Source of the DNA: Marinibactrum halimedae
GTDB taxonomy: Bacteria; Pseudomonadota; Gammaproteobacteria; Pseudomonadales; Cellvibrionaceae
Assembly (NCBI RefSeq): GCF_021234875.1
Contig: NZ_JAJQVM010000021.1
Location: forward strand, 1 to 64,000
Direction: 5' to 3'
DNA length: 64,000 bases
In this document: positions 28,810-37,699 of the stretch, one piece after another
How the letters are laid out: every line of letters starts with the position of its first letter
Numbering within the stretch: the first letter of the stretch is position 1
Notes under the pieces: generated by a model
What the model was told of the DNA's origin: nothing
Seen by the model: the letters and a program-made list of their open reading frames with translations, nothing else
The model's database searches: none
Made by a program: the position numbers and the translations under genes

Positions 28810-29289
28810 ATGCAAATAAAGAAGTCTTTGAGTCGTATCGATGCCAATATATTGCGTGAATTGCAAAGAGATGGCCGGATTACTTACGCCGAATTGGCAC
28901 GTCGGGTTGGCTTGACCACCAGCCCGTGTTTAGAGCGGGTAAAACGGTTAGAACGGGACGGCGTCATACAAGGCTATACGGCTATATTAAACCCCGATTA
29001 TCTGGATGCGGGGCTAGTTGTGTTCGTACAGATTCGCCTAACCAGGACGTCACAAGACATCTTTGAAGAGTTTAAACATGCAGCCATGGCCTTAGAGCCA
29101 GTGCAGGAGTGTTATTTGGTCTCGGGAAATTTTGATTATCTGATCAAGGCGCGAGTTCCCGATATGCATGCGTATCGAATTTTTTTGGGAGAAACCTTAC
29201 TGACGTTACCGGGAGTTCAAGAATCGACCAGTTACGTGGTCATGGAGCAGGTTAAGGAAACATTGAATATTTCCATTCCCTATTCCTGA
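28810..29289 (+). CDS. lrp: leucine-responsive regulatory protein
   Basis: Lrp/AsnC-family transcription regulator. The 159 aa align with classical Lrp: helix-turn-helix in LSRIDANILRELQRDGRITYAELARRVGLTTSPCLERVKR (in halves), linker GVIQGYTAILNPDYLDAG, and the ligand-binding domain with ECYLVSGNFDYLIKARVPDM. GGGGGAAAGG precedes the ATG. It is divergent from ald, a probable target. Tandem repeats cover its leader. Confidence 0.95.
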   Translation: MQIKKSLSRIDANILRELQRDGRITYAELARRVGLTTSPCLERVKRLERDGVIQGYTAILNPDYLDAGLVVFVQIRLTRTSQDIFEEFKHAAMALEPVQECYLVSGNFDYLIKARVPDMHAYRIFLGETLLTLPGVQESTSYVVMEQVKETLNISIPYS

Positions 29290-29402
29290 ATCTCATTCTT
29301 TATATGTAGATATTCTTTAATACCTTTTCATAACGGCTAGTACTTTTATTTGAGTCGTTCGTTTATTGGACTCGTACCTTTATTTGAGCGGCATATTTTT
29401 TT

Positions 29403-29430
29403 GAGTAATACCTTTTTTGAGGTATTACTC
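29403..29430. terminator. hairpin between lrp and rlmB
   Basis: GAGTAATACC and GGTATTACTC form a perfect ten-pair stem with an eight-base loop. TTTTTT occurs nine bases downstream on the plus strand. It lies between converging genes and is a candidate terminator for lrp, though not a canonical one. Confidence 0.55.
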
Positions 29431-29465
29431 ATCGAACATTTTTTATCAAGTCGATGGGGTCGGTT

Positions 29466-30212
29466 TTATTCCGCTTCTCGACGTTGCCTAACGGCTTCAA
29501 ACAGAGCAATCCCGGTGGCTACAGATACATTGAGGCTGCTGACTTCGCCCGCCATGGTGAGCTTCACAAGGTGGTCGCAATATTCTCGTGTTAGTCGGCG
29601 CATACCTTTACCTTCGGCGCCCATCACCAATGCGATCGGTCCTTTTAAATCGGCATCGTACAGCTCCGTTGTTGCCTCACCTGCAGTACCGATTATCCAA
29701 ACTCCCGCCTCTTGCAAGTCTTTAAGGGTGCGCGCCAAATTCGTCACCAATACATAGGGCACAATATCGGCTGCGCCGCAGGCGATTTTTCGAGCAACAG
29801 CATTTAAGCTGGCAGAATTATCTTTAGGGGCAATAACCGCATGCACACCTGCTGCTTCAGCAGTACGAAGACAAGCGCCAAGGTTATGAGGGTCTGTCAC
29901 CCCGTCCAATACAAGGAAAAAAGGCGTGAGGTTGTCATTGTCTAAAATATGCTGCAAATGATGTTCGGAATAAGTTTCACCGGGTTGGGCAATGGCGACG
30001 ACACCTTGATGATTTCCATCCACCAATTTATCCAGTGCAGAACGGTGTAATCCCTGTATGGGGATATTGGCGTTGTTGGCGGCATTTATTATTTTTTGTA
30101 AACGCTGATCTTTTCTGTCTTTTAAGACACGCAGTTCAACAACTCGGTGTGGGGCAGTTTTCAGTAAAGTCTGTACGGCATGTAAACCGAAGACGTAATC
30201 ATGTTTGGCCAA
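29466..30212 (-). CDS. rlmB: 23S rRNA (guanosine-2'-O-)-methyltransferase RlmB
   Basis: SpoU-class methyltransferase that modifies G2251 of 23S rRNA. The 248-aa protein has the N-terminal L30e-like domain (YVFGLHAVQTLL) and the knotted SPOUT domain. Motif 1 is LDGVTDPHNLGACLRTAEAAGVHAVI (in halves), motif 2 IALVMGAEGKGMRRL, and motif 3 SLNVSVATGIALFEA. The start appears to be TTG at 30212; no in-frame ATG gives the expected N-terminus. In many gammaproteobacteria rnr is upstream, but here it is not. Confidence 0.94.
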   Translation of the reverse strand: MAKHDYVFGLHAVQTLLKTAPHRVVELRVLKDRKDQRLQKIINAANNANIPIQGLHRSALDKLVDGNHQGVVAIAQPGETYSEHHLQHILDNDNLTPFFLVLDGVTDPHNLGACLRTAEAAGVHAVIAPKDNSASLNAVARKIACGAADIVPYVLVTNLARTLKDLQEAGVWIIGTAGEATTELYDADLKGPIALVMGAEGKGMRRLTREYCDHLVKLTMAGEVSSLNVSVATGIALFEAVRQRREAE

Positions 30213-30570
30213 GGCAATATCTCATTGTTTTAAAAAAGAGGGCTTCCGGCTGAGCGGTTTTCCTGCTTCATGGTTTCTTACGAAGTCGTTTTCTTATGCT
30301 AAGTATAATCGAAGCTCATCAAGGGTTAATACTCCGCTGTTATTCTGTTCATGAAGGGTACTTTCTTGTCTCGGGAAACCTTTCTAAGCTATGGGTATCT
30401 TAAGAATTAACCTATTGCGTAGGAGTACGTCTGGAGTATATGGGTTGATTATTTTTCATCAGTCATGGAGAAATGTCGTATACAAAAACGGTTTTAGTCC
30501 CTTGTTTCATACTGGTTTTTAGAGGGGCGATATTGGGTTTGTTCATTAAAACGATTCATGGGAGAGAACT
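30213..30570. other. intergenic region rlmB/muramidase
   Basis: Divergent promoter region. A 60-codon plus frame at 30473-30655 has one hydrophobic stretch but overlaps the muramidase start by 85 bp, so I do not call it a gene. Confidence 0.45.
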
Positions 30571-31461
30571 ATGGAAGCGCTCAAGATACAGGCCTCTGTT
30601 GGGGCTGGAGGCGTCAATCAGAAAGAGGATGTTAAGCAGGTTCAGTTGGCGCTGAATACCTTGTCAAAAGTGATTGGGCTTGAAAAACAACTCTTGGTGG
30701 ATGGCAGCGTTGGGTCGAATCCAGACAACTCAAAGACCATTCAAGCCATTGGTCAGTTTCAACAAGTGGTACTAAAAACAGCACGTCCAGATGGTCGTAT
30801 TGATCCAGGGAAAAACACTCACAAAGCCATCCACTCGGCATTGGAAAAACAAGAAAAAAATATCTTGCCGTGGATATTCGTGCCACGCATTGTGCCAAAA
30901 CAAGGGCTATCAGATAAAGATTTCATCGCTGCCGCACACACCTTATCTTGTGAAGTGGCTGCGGTGAAAGCCGTCTCTGATGTGGAGTCCTCTGGAAAAG
31001 GCTTTTTCGATAACGGTGCTCCGGTCTTGCTTTTTGAAGCTCATCATTTTTCAAAATTTACCGAAGGCCGCTACAACGAGAGTCACCCTTCTATTTCCAG
31101 TAAACAGTGGGATCGGTCATTGTACTTTGGGGGTGAACGAGAGTATTTACGTTTACAGGAAGCGGTTCAGCTGGATCGTTCTGCAGCCCTAAAGTCGGCT
31201 TCTTATGGTCGCTATCAATTGATGGGGTTTAATCATCACCTTGCTGGGTACGATGATGTGGATGCGTTGGTAACGGATATGTTTTTGGATGAACGACATC
31301 ATTTAATGGCGTTTGTCCGTTTTATTCAATCCAATACCGCTATGCACCAGGCCATTAAGTCGAAAGATTGGGCGTCGTTTGCCAGAGCTTACAATGGTCC
31401 AAGCTATGCTCAAAATCAATACGATGAACGTTTGTCTAACGCTTATCAGCAGCTGGTTTAG
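30571..31461 (+). CDS. peptidoglycan-binding N-acetylmuramidase-family protein
   Basis: Likely peptidoglycan hydrolase, 296 aa. Residues 15-95 form a peptidoglycan-binding-like domain (VKQVQLALNTL, VDGSVGSNPDNSKTIQAIGQFQ, DGRIDPG). Residues 105-296 match the N-acetylmuramidase domain of phage endolysins (DUF3380 type), with the probable catalytic Glu139 in SDVESSG, LLFEAHHFSKFT, SYGRYQLMGFNH and RAYNGPSYAQNQYD. There is no signal peptide. That fits a phage lysin needing a holin, a type VI secretion effector, or a domesticated remnant. No holin, spanin, phage or secretion genes surround it. GGGAGAG precedes the ATG. Confidence 0.85.
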   Translation: MEALKIQASVGAGGVNQKEDVKQVQLALNTLSKVIGLEKQLLVDGSVGSNPDNSKTIQAIGQFQQVVLKTARPDGRIDPGKNTHKAIHSALEKQEKNILPWIFVPRIVPKQGLSDKDFIAAAHTLSCEVAAVKAVSDVESSGKGFFDNGAPVLLFEAHHFSKFTEGRYNESHPSISSKQWDRSLYFGGEREYLRLQEAVQLDRSAALKSASYGRYQLMGFNHHLAGYDDVDALVTDMFLDERHHLMAFVRFIQSNTAMHQAIKSKDWASFARAYNGPSYAQNQYDERLSNAYQQLV

Positions 31462-31550
31462 TGAGATATTCACTGCTTAACCTAAAAGATCAAATGATTT
31501 AAGGTGTTGATCACTACGGAACTATCTTATTCATTGAGGTTGGAGACAGT

Positions 31551-32351
31551 ATGAAAGTCGTTAAAGTGTTATTGGTTTTAGGTGTATTGGTGATTGCGGG
31601 GGTGGTTGGACTGGCCTTTTTTGGTCTATCTAAAATAAACGACATTGTTGAAATGGCGGTCGAACAGGCCGGTCCTACGGTAACAAACACGTCGGTATTA
31701 TTGGATGGGGCCGATATTGAATTACTGGAAGGGCGTGGTGAATTGAATGGGTTGAGTATCGCCAACCCGGAAGGGTACTCTGACAATAATGTCTTTGAAA
31801 TGGGAAAAGTGGTTTTTGCTATCGATCCTCAGTCTGTGCAGAGTGATGTCATTGTCATAAAAGAAATTACGATAGACGGTGCGCAGTTATTGGCGGAACA
31901 CAAAAACCTTAAAGACACCAACCTTGGCGCGTTAATGGATAACATCAAAAAAATGGGCAAAGGAAGTACAGCGTCTAAGTCTGAATCACAATCAAACCCC
32001 AGTGCAGGTGACGATGGTCAGCCATTACAATTTGCGGTAAATAAGTTTTCTTTTACGAATGGCAATATTGCTCTTAAATCAGAGCAGCTGGGAGACTATG
32101 CCCTGAAACTGCCGAAAATTACATTGGCCAATATTGGCAGTGCAGAACAAGGTTTGACAGCAACGGAATTGGCCGAGACTCTGCTTAAGCCTGTTGTGAA
32201 AAAAGCGCAAGATACCGTAGCAAAACGAATTGAAGAAGAAGTGGGCGGCAAAGCAGAAGACGCTTTAAAAGAAAAACTTAAGGAGAAGCTTAGCGATAAA
32301 GATAAGGAAAAAATTGAAGGCTTAAAATCACTCTTGAAAGGCGGAAGCTGA
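31551..32351 (+). CDS. AsmA-like inner-membrane-anchored periplasmic protein
   Basis: A 266-aa protein with one N-terminal hydrophobic segment (about 5-26) and a periplasmic region. The start of that region (GADIELLEGRGELNGLSIANPEGYSDNNVFEMGKVVF, in halves) and VIKEITIDGAQLLAEH resemble the lipid-transfer-like AsmA/YdbH proteins. The middle is a Ser/Gln linker, and the C-terminus is a charged Lys/Glu helix (EDALKEKLKEKLSDKDKEK). The function is inferred only: a role in envelope or lipid homeostasis. Confidence 0.7.
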   Translation: MKVVKVLLVLGVLVIAGVVGLAFFGLSKINDIVEMAVEQAGPTVTNTSVLLDGADIELLEGRGELNGLSIANPEGYSDNNVFEMGKVVFAIDPQSVQSDVIVIKEITIDGAQLLAEHKNLKDTNLGALMDNIKKMGKGSTASKSESQSNPSAGDDGQPLQFAVNKFSFTNGNIALKSEQLGDYALKLPKITLANIGSAEQGLTATELAETLLKPVVKKAQDTVAKRIEEEVGGKAEDALKEKLKEKLSDKDKEKIEGLKSLLKGGS

Positions 32352-32358
32352 CTTTTGA

Positions 32359-32398
32359 CCCCCTTCATCAAGCAAGGTGTTCTTGTTAATGGAGGGGG
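32359..32398. terminator. hairpin between converging genes
   Basis: CCCCCTTCAT can pair with ATGGAGGGGG over ten positions (one G-U) around a 20-base loop. It lies just after the AsmA-like gene. No T-run follows. Confidence 0.5.
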
Positions 32399-32470
32399 AC
32401 TGCATCAAATTCCAGTGACTTTAGAATAGTTATTTAGTGCTATTGTTATGTAGGATTTCCGTTGTTAAAA

Positions 32471-33469
32471 CTAGGAAAAATCATCTTTGTTTGGATCAAA
32501 TGGCGTTATGGGTTCGTTGAAATTAGGTCTGTCATCGGCAATTTCAACCCGGTTTTTCCCCAAGGCTTTGGCTCGGTACATGGCGGAATCGGCTCTTTGA
32601 CGGAGCTCGACTAACGTTTCATCATTGCGATAAGTGGCTATACCAATACTGGCTGTGACTTTTCCTACGGGAGGAATGGTCGTCTCCGATAAACGTTTGC
32701 CAATGCTTTCGGCAAGGGCGACGGCGTTCTCTTCATCCGTATTGAACATCACCACTTCAAACTCTTCTCCCCCCATGCGGGCCAGCTTATCATTCTCACC
32801 CGTTTGTTCATTAATGACCTCAGCGGTGACCTGTAAAACAATATCACCAATGTGGTGACCGTAGGTATCATTGACGCGCTTAAAGTTGTCTAAATCGATA
32901 ACCATTAACGACATATCACAGGTCCCTCTAGGGGGATGTGTTAAATAACTTTCGATCAATGAATCCATGTACCGGCGGTTGAAGGTTTTGGTGAGTGGAT
33001 CAATTGTGGATTCTTCTTCTAGGGTTTTTACAAGGAGGTCATAATGGGTTTGCCATGTGTAAAAGCCCGTGAGTAAAAGAACCAGTGCAGAAATAAAGGT
33101 AATGTTTTCCGCAAATAGGGCGTATAAATCATTGAGCTCCGTTAACTCGTCCATGAGGTCGGTCAACATAGAAATGAGTAATAATGAAAATGCCAAAGAC
33201 AATTGAAAATACGCACGAGCATTGTATTGAAGGCGTTGCACCATCGCCAAAATGGCGCTGACTTGTAAAATAATGCAGCTCTCAATCCATAGGTCTAGAG
33301 TGGAAATGGAGGTTTTTCTCTCAAACTGCGTTAAACAAATAACGGCGTTAACGGGTAAAAAAAGAAGTAGGCTAACCAATACCGCACGCATTGCAAAAAA
33401 GCTTTTACTGGTATTAATTGCATCAATGCTGACGCCTTCGCGTATTGAGAGTTTCATTTTCTTTATCAA
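32471..33469 (-). CDS. membrane diguanylate cyclase (GGDEF)
   Basis: Makes the second messenger c-di-GMP from two GTP. The 332 aa have about four hydrophobic segments in residues 25-140, then a GGDEF domain with DPLTKTFNRRYMD, DLDNFKRVNDTYGHHIGD and the active site GGEEF at 233-237. The inhibitory RxxD site is missing (GEND at 224-227), so product inhibition is not expected. The TTG at 33469 lies one base after the stop of the upstream flavoprotein, with AAGGGG seven bases before it, indicating translational coupling. It is the third gene of the HDOD-flavoprotein-GGDEF operon. Confidence 0.93.
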   Translation of the reverse strand: MIKKMKLSIREGVSIDAINTSKSFFAMRAVLVSLLLFLPVNAVICLTQFERKTSISTLDLWIESCIILQVSAILAMVQRLQYNARAYFQLSLAFSLLLISMLTDLMDELTELNDLYALFAENITFISALVLLLTGFYTWQTHYDLLVKTLEEESTIDPLTKTFNRRYMDSLIESYLTHPPRGTCDMSLMVIDLDNFKRVNDTYGHHIGDIVLQVTAEVINEQTGENDKLARMGGEEFEVVMFNTDEENAVALAESIGKRLSETTIPPVGKVTASIGIATYRNDETLVELRQRADSAMYRAKALGKNRVEIADDRPNFNEPITPFDPNKDDFS

Positions 33470-33470
33470 T

Positions 33471-35108
33471 TTAACACCCCTTTTGTTGAAGGATGTTAAG
33501 CGCAGCAGCGGTGTACGCGTAGGTATCGGTGCTGGAGCTCATGGGGCTGTGGATAAAGTCTTCCAAGGTGTAATGATGAGTCAGTGCCATTCGGGCAATC
33601 TCAATCAATTCACACGCGCCGGTGCCAATAATAAAGGCACCAATAATAGCGTCTGTTTCTGTATCGGCAAATAAGCTCAGTGTGCCTGTGGCGGACATGA
33701 TGCCCATGTTGTTCCAAACCGCTTGCTGTTCTAAAGTTCGATAGAGCTGGCTACGTCCAATGACTATTGAGTTGTTTACTTGGGAGTTGTTTATTTGGGG
33801 GGCGTCTAGTAAGGCGTCATCATACGATTCTTCGATATGAGTTGTGGGGCGTTGAGGTAACACGTAGGGAGCTATTTCCCCGACGTAGGCCATCTCTGGA
33901 AATCCATAAAAACGTGTTGGAATCCAATGATTTGGCTTGCCCTGTTGTTGTTTTGAAAGGGGTAAGGTTGATGCTTGCAATATCGTGTCTATCACTTCTC
34001 TGCCCTGGACGCTTGCTTCTTCCGGGGAGCAATTTATGTCGGTCAAGCGCCCGATGGCGTAAATATTATCAACCTGTGTTTGATAGGTTGTTGCTAGTCT
34101 CACCGTATTATTGTCGTCCATTTTGAGATCTGTATCTTCGACATTTAATGCTTGGGTGTTCGGTATTGTCTGCTCAAAGATGAAGACTTTTTCGGTCTCG
34201 ATTAAGGTTCCATCGCTGAGTTCACAAAAGGTATTCCCCACCGACTCCCAGTAGATTCGAGTTACTTGATTTTCGGGAATCCAATATCCATTTTGAGATA
34301 AAAAGTGCGATAGAAACTGATCTTGTAACTCTTTCGATTGATCTGGCATGGGAGCCAGGCTGTGACTAATTAAGGTGACTGAAACCCCTAATGTTTGTAA
34401 AACTGAAGCAGTTTCACATGCCTTGATGTTATTGCCAACAATCACTAATTTTTTCGGTAAATACAGAATAGATAAAAAAGATTCGTGATCGAAACAGTGC
34501 TCGTGGTCAATGACCCATCTATTTTCATTCGTAGAGGGTTGATCTTTAACAATATGGTTTTTGGGGTTTTGATCTACAGCATGAGCACCACAAGCTAAAA
34601 TAATTTGCTGTGCTTTGAGCGTAAGAGGAGGTTGCTGTATCCGTGAAATGCTCAATGTATTATTGTCTTTGAAACGCGCATGTCCATGGATGCGAAGTAA
34701 ATTCGTGTGAGTTAAACGTTGCAGTACGCGTTCGTGTTCACTCTCTAATACTTCTTCCATGTTAATTAGTGCGCGCATTTCGGTTTCTCCCGGACGAGCT
34801 GCAAGGCAAGCTGGGATTAGGCTGGCAGAAGTCACTTTTTGGAGTACATTTTGGTATAAACGTCGGCTCGCTATAGAGCCAAAAACTTCACTGGTTCCTC
34901 CAAAATACTTGGCGCGTTCAATGAGGGCTACACGCTTTCCCGAAAATGCAGCGTGTAAAGCGGCAGATTGCCCGGCAGGGCCACTGCCTATGACGGCAAT
35001 ATCAACTTCTGTCATCTCCTGGAGCGGGTTCTCTTGATCGTGCTCTAAAATAACAGGTACTGGGTTAGATTCAGGTGTGTTTGTTTGGGGTGTATCTGGG
35101 TACGTCAT
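33471..35108 (-). CDS. SthA-like FAD-dependent oxidoreductase with degraded NAD motif
   Basis: A 545-aa flavoprotein of the pyridine nucleotide-disulfide oxidoreductase class. The FAD motif GSGPAG is at 41-46. The region GGTSEVFGSIASRRLY (70-85) aligns with the segment that in soluble transhydrogenase SthA reads GGGCTHWGTIPSKAL, so there is no redox-active CxxxxC. The second Rossmann motif reads VGNNIKACE at 224-232, losing two of the three glycines of GxGxxG. The third FAD motif (YAIGRLTDINC) is present. The N-terminal 30 residues and an Asn/Gln insert encoded by a 15-bp duplication are extra. It overlaps the HDOD gene by four bases and abuts the GGDEF gene. It is either a divergent enzyme or an FAD-bound redox sensor. 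Confidence 0.85.
   Translation of the reverse strand: MTYPDTPQTNTPESNPVPVILEHDQENPLQEMTEVDIAVIGSGPAGQSAALHAAFSGKRVALIERAKYFGGTSEVFGSIASRRLYQNVLQKVTSASLIPACLAARPGETEMRALINMEEVLESEHERVLQRLTHTNLLRIHGHARFKDNNTLSISRIQQPPLTLKAQQIILACGAHAVDQNPKNHIVKDQPSTNENRWVIDHEHCFDHESFLSILYLPKKLVIVGNNIKACETASVLQTLGVSVTLISHSLAPMPDQSKELQDQFLSHFLSQNGYWIPENQVTRIYWESVGNTFCELSDGTLIETEKVFIFEQTIPNTQALNVEDTDLKMDDNNTVRLATTYQTQVDNIYAIGRLTDINCSPEEASVQGREVIDTILQASTLPLSKQQQGKPNHWIPTRFYGFPEMAYVGEIAPYVLPQRPTTHIEESYDDALLDAPQINNSQVNNSIVIGRSQLYRTLEQQAVWNNMGIMSATGTLSLFADTETDAIIGAFIIGTGACELIEIARMALTHHYTLEDFIHSPMSSSTDTYAYTAAALNILQQKGC
33769..33798. repeat. 15-bp direct duplication inside the flavoprotein gene
   Basis: GAGTTGTTTACTTGG at 33769-33783 and GAGTTGTTTATTTGG at 33784-33798 differ at one base and encode QINNS/QVNNS. 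Confidence 0.85.
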
Positions 35109-35947
35109 ACCGTCATGGCTTCCAGCGTATTGTGTACGATACTCGAGTGTTCCAGTAAGGCGTGAATATCGTCTTCATAAAAATTTAAAAATGCTAATGC
35201 ATCGGATTGAAGCAGCTCTTCTTCAGAAATCTGCTGGGTAATCTGCCAGCGTGAAAGCAATGCGCCTGCACTGACGGCGGCCGTTTGGTCTTTTGCAGTG
35301 GGTGCTTCTGGCCAAAGGTTAGTAAAGGCGATTACCTCTCCAACAATTTCAGGCATGTCCCAAGCAATGGCCACACGTTTACCCATAGCGCGGCTGAATT
35401 TTTGAGATAAGTTTAGTATTTCATCGTGAGTAATGCTGCTCTCAGTATTAATGTCGCACAGTAATTGAAGGCTTACGGGAGTGCCAATCGAGTGTAAGAG
35501 CCCACATAAAAAGGTGGCTTCAACATCGCGTTTGCAGCTTTTAGCGATTTCTTTAGACCACAGTGCGGTACCTAAGGCATGTTTCCAAATATGGTCGATG
35601 TCTTTTTCAAATCCGGCAGCTTTAAACATTTTTCCACTGACCGATGCCGCAAGGGCAATCTCGCTGATGAGATTCATGCCCAAGCGAGTAATGGCTTGTT
35701 GAAAAGAGACCAGGGTAATATTCGGGGAATAAGCAGCGGAGTTGGCAATGCGCATCACGTGCATCGCCAATGCTTGGTCACTTTGAATCAATTCCGCCAA
35801 TTCGTCAGCGGTGGAGGTCGCATCTTGGGTAATTTGAATTACTCTTGAGGCAACCGCTGGCAACATGGGCACGTTTAACTCGCCGCGTGCGGCATGGGCT
35901 TTCAAATTCTGTGCAAGTTCCAGTGCTGCGTTGCTGAGCTCTACCAT
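35105..35947 (-). CDS. HDOD-domain protein
   Basis: A 280-aa signalling protein with an HDOD domain across about residues 20-225 (LPAVASRVIQITQD, LAELIQSDQALAMHVMRIANSAAYS, AITRLGMNLISEIALA, LCGLLHSIGTPVSLQLL). HDOD domains resemble HD phosphohydrolases but usually lack the metal ligands and work by protein interaction. The C-terminal 50 residues are not recognised. Its stop overlaps the flavoprotein start as ATGA. It is the first gene of a three-gene operon ending in a diguanylate cyclase. Confidence 0.9.
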   Translation of the reverse strand: MVELSNAALELAQNLKAHAARGELNVPMLPAVASRVIQITQDATSTADELAELIQSDQALAMHVMRIANSAAYSPNITLVSFQQAITRLGMNLISEIALAASVSGKMFKAAGFEKDIDHIWKHALGTALWSKEIAKSCKRDVEATFLCGLLHSIGTPVSLQLLCDINTESSITHDEILNLSQKFSRAMGKRVAIAWDMPEIVGEVIAFTNLWPEAPTAKDQTAAVSAGALLSRWQITQQISEEELLQSDALAFLNFYEDDIHALLEHSSIVHNTLEAMTV

Positions 35948-36508
35948 GCCACCTGCCTAATTTGTTTTTTCTCCACGTTGTGTTCCTGTTTATTTCCGTT
36001 AATTATTTCAGTCGAACCGTGATTTAGCTTGAGAGATTTTTGATGTGATCATAAAAACGTTTTTTCATATCTACCCCTTGGTATCTCGGCATTGTGTTAT
36101 CGAGGTGGGTGAAGGTAAAGGAAGTTATTGATATGAAAATTGCCGGTTTCTGGGCAAGATGAGTATTACTAGGTGCGACTTTGGACTTCATTTGTCTCAT
36201 GACCTCTAGGATAAAGTTCCTCATGTATAGCCAAATTGTAGATGACGAATGAATAAGAGGGCGGAGTTTTACGCTTGTGTAACCAAAGTTTCTCTTATTA
36301 TAGAAATAAAACCTTATCTGGGAGGTGTTTGGGGCAGTCAACTTGAGCGGTTTGTTGTGAGTGGATATTTTATGCCGGTTTGTGCTCGCCTATTGATGTC
36401 GTTCGCTGCCCATAGAATCCAGTTGCCGAACTCATGGGTCGCCATTCGCCCTCACTACGATAAATCGGGCGAATATGGCTTATGCTTGAGCGTTGAAGAA
36501 GCGTTTTG
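35948..36508. other. intergenic region without a convincing gene
   Basis: 560 bp holding the promoter of the HDOD operon. Open frames of 105 codons (minus, 36024-36341) and 87 codons (plus, 36249-36512) overlap each other and resemble nothing. Confidence 0.45.
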
Positions 36509-37699
36509 CTAATCGGGTAAGCGGAATACAATAGGCAAAGTAAAATCATATCTTTCACCCTGCATTTCTTTCGGCATTGGCGGAAATGGATTGGCCGCCT
36601 TCACGGCTCTTAATGCCTCTTTGTTAAGAGATCGGTATTGGGATTCACTGATGTTTTTGGCAGTAAGAATATTACCACCGCGATCAATAATGATTTGCAC
36701 CTGCACGCTGCCCTCTTCTTCCTTGCTCATCGCACGCCGGGGGTATTTGAGATATTTATAGGCCCATTTGAGCAGTTTTGACTGATACAGTTGTCGGCTT
36801 AACAGGCTTTCTACGGTCAGTGCTTCAAACTCTTCATCGCCATCTTCTAGGAAGTCTTCTTCGAGCTCATCTTCTGTAACTAAAGCAATGACCTGTTTTG
36901 GTTTTGGCTTGGGTTTTGGAGCAGGTTTCGCTTTGGGTTTGACAGGTGTTTGTGCAACTTTGGGCGGCGCAACCGCGACAGGCGTTGGTACTGAAACGGG
37001 CTCAACGTTTGCGGATGCGATTTGTGCGGGTTTTTCAGATGCTTCTTTATCGGCCTCTTCTTCATTCGGAGAAAGCCAGCTATTAATGTCAGCAGTGCGT
37101 GCCGAGCTTGGCTCGATACTTCGAAAGCGCTGCAGAACATCGCCATTGGTTGAGCCAGCTTTTAATAAGTTTTCTTTAAAGGTAGTAGAGAGGGGGACTG
37201 AGCCTACCCAGGTTCTCAGTAAGATATTGAACAACCCAGTGCTTTCAACGTTACCTAATGTGATGCCATTCAGTGAAATAGTGATAGGAGCGTTGATTGG
37301 GGCATCAATCACCACTTGGTCGCCAGGCAAGAGTGATTTAATGAATAGGTTATTAAAAGTCACCATATTTTCTGCTTCGGCGGTCAATTGTGAGGCGCTG
37401 TTATTAATACTAACGCCTTCTACCCACATACGTGCAAACCTACGAGGGGTAAGTTTGCGCAAGACACGTAGCTCCATGCGTCGGTGTTGGTTGGTTTGGA
37501 AGAGTTCATCCGGGCTGTTAGTTAAGTATTCTGCATAGACGGCGGCAATGAAATGATCTTTGCCCAGTTGCTGGTGTACGGAGAGGCCATTGAGAAAGGG
37601 CTCTCCAGTAGCTGTGTGGGATAAAAAGATAAACACAAAGAGTAGCCAATGATAAAAACTGCGATAGAACGGAGGTTTCTTATGTGATTTTATCGGCAT
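36509..37699 (-). CDS. chalcone-isomerase-like domain fused to TonB C-terminal domain
   Basis: A 396-aa exported protein. Residues 1-33 form a signal peptide or anchor. Residues about 35-195 match the bacterial chalcone-isomerase-like domain (FIAAVYAEYL, MELRVLRKLTPRRF, LLPGDQVVIDAP, LLRTWVGSVPLSTTFKENLL). Next comes a Pro/Lys linker (PKAKPAPKPKPKPK) like the periplasm-spanning arm of TonB. Residues about 305-396 are a TonB C-terminal domain (KYPRRAMSKEEEGSVQVQIIIDRGG, in halves, then SLNKEALRAVKAANPFPPMP). The linker and C-terminus suggest contact with an outer-membrane receptor or with peptidoglycan. The role of the first domain is unknown. Confidence 0.85.
   Translation of the reverse strand: MPIKSHKKPPFYRSFYHWLLFVFIFLSHTATGEPFLNGLSVHQQLGKDHFIAAVYAEYLTNSPDELFQTNQHRRMELRVLRKLTPRRFARMWVEGVSINNSASQLTAEAENMVTFNNLFIKSLLPGDQVVIDAPINAPITISLNGITLGNVESTGLFNILLRTWVGSVPLSTTFKENLLKAGSTNGDVLQRFRSIEPSSARTADINSWLSPNEEEADKEASEKPAQIASANVEPVSVPTPVAVAPPKVAQTPVKPKAKPAPKPKPKPKQVIALVTEDELEEDFLEDGDEEFEALTVESLLSRQLYQSKLLKWAYKYLKYPRRAMSKEEEGSVQVQIIIDRGGNILTAKNISESQYRSLNKEALRAVKAANPFPPMPKEMQGERYDFTLPIVFRLPD

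Noticed and set aside
30473-30655. 60-codon frame with one hydrophobic stretch, a possible holin for the muramidase
   Set aside because: It overlaps the muramidase start by 85 bp in another frame and has only a poorly spaced ribosome site.
36024-36512. Overlapping frames of 105 codons (minus) and 87 codons (plus)
   Set aside because: They overlap each other, resemble no family and lack ribosome sites.
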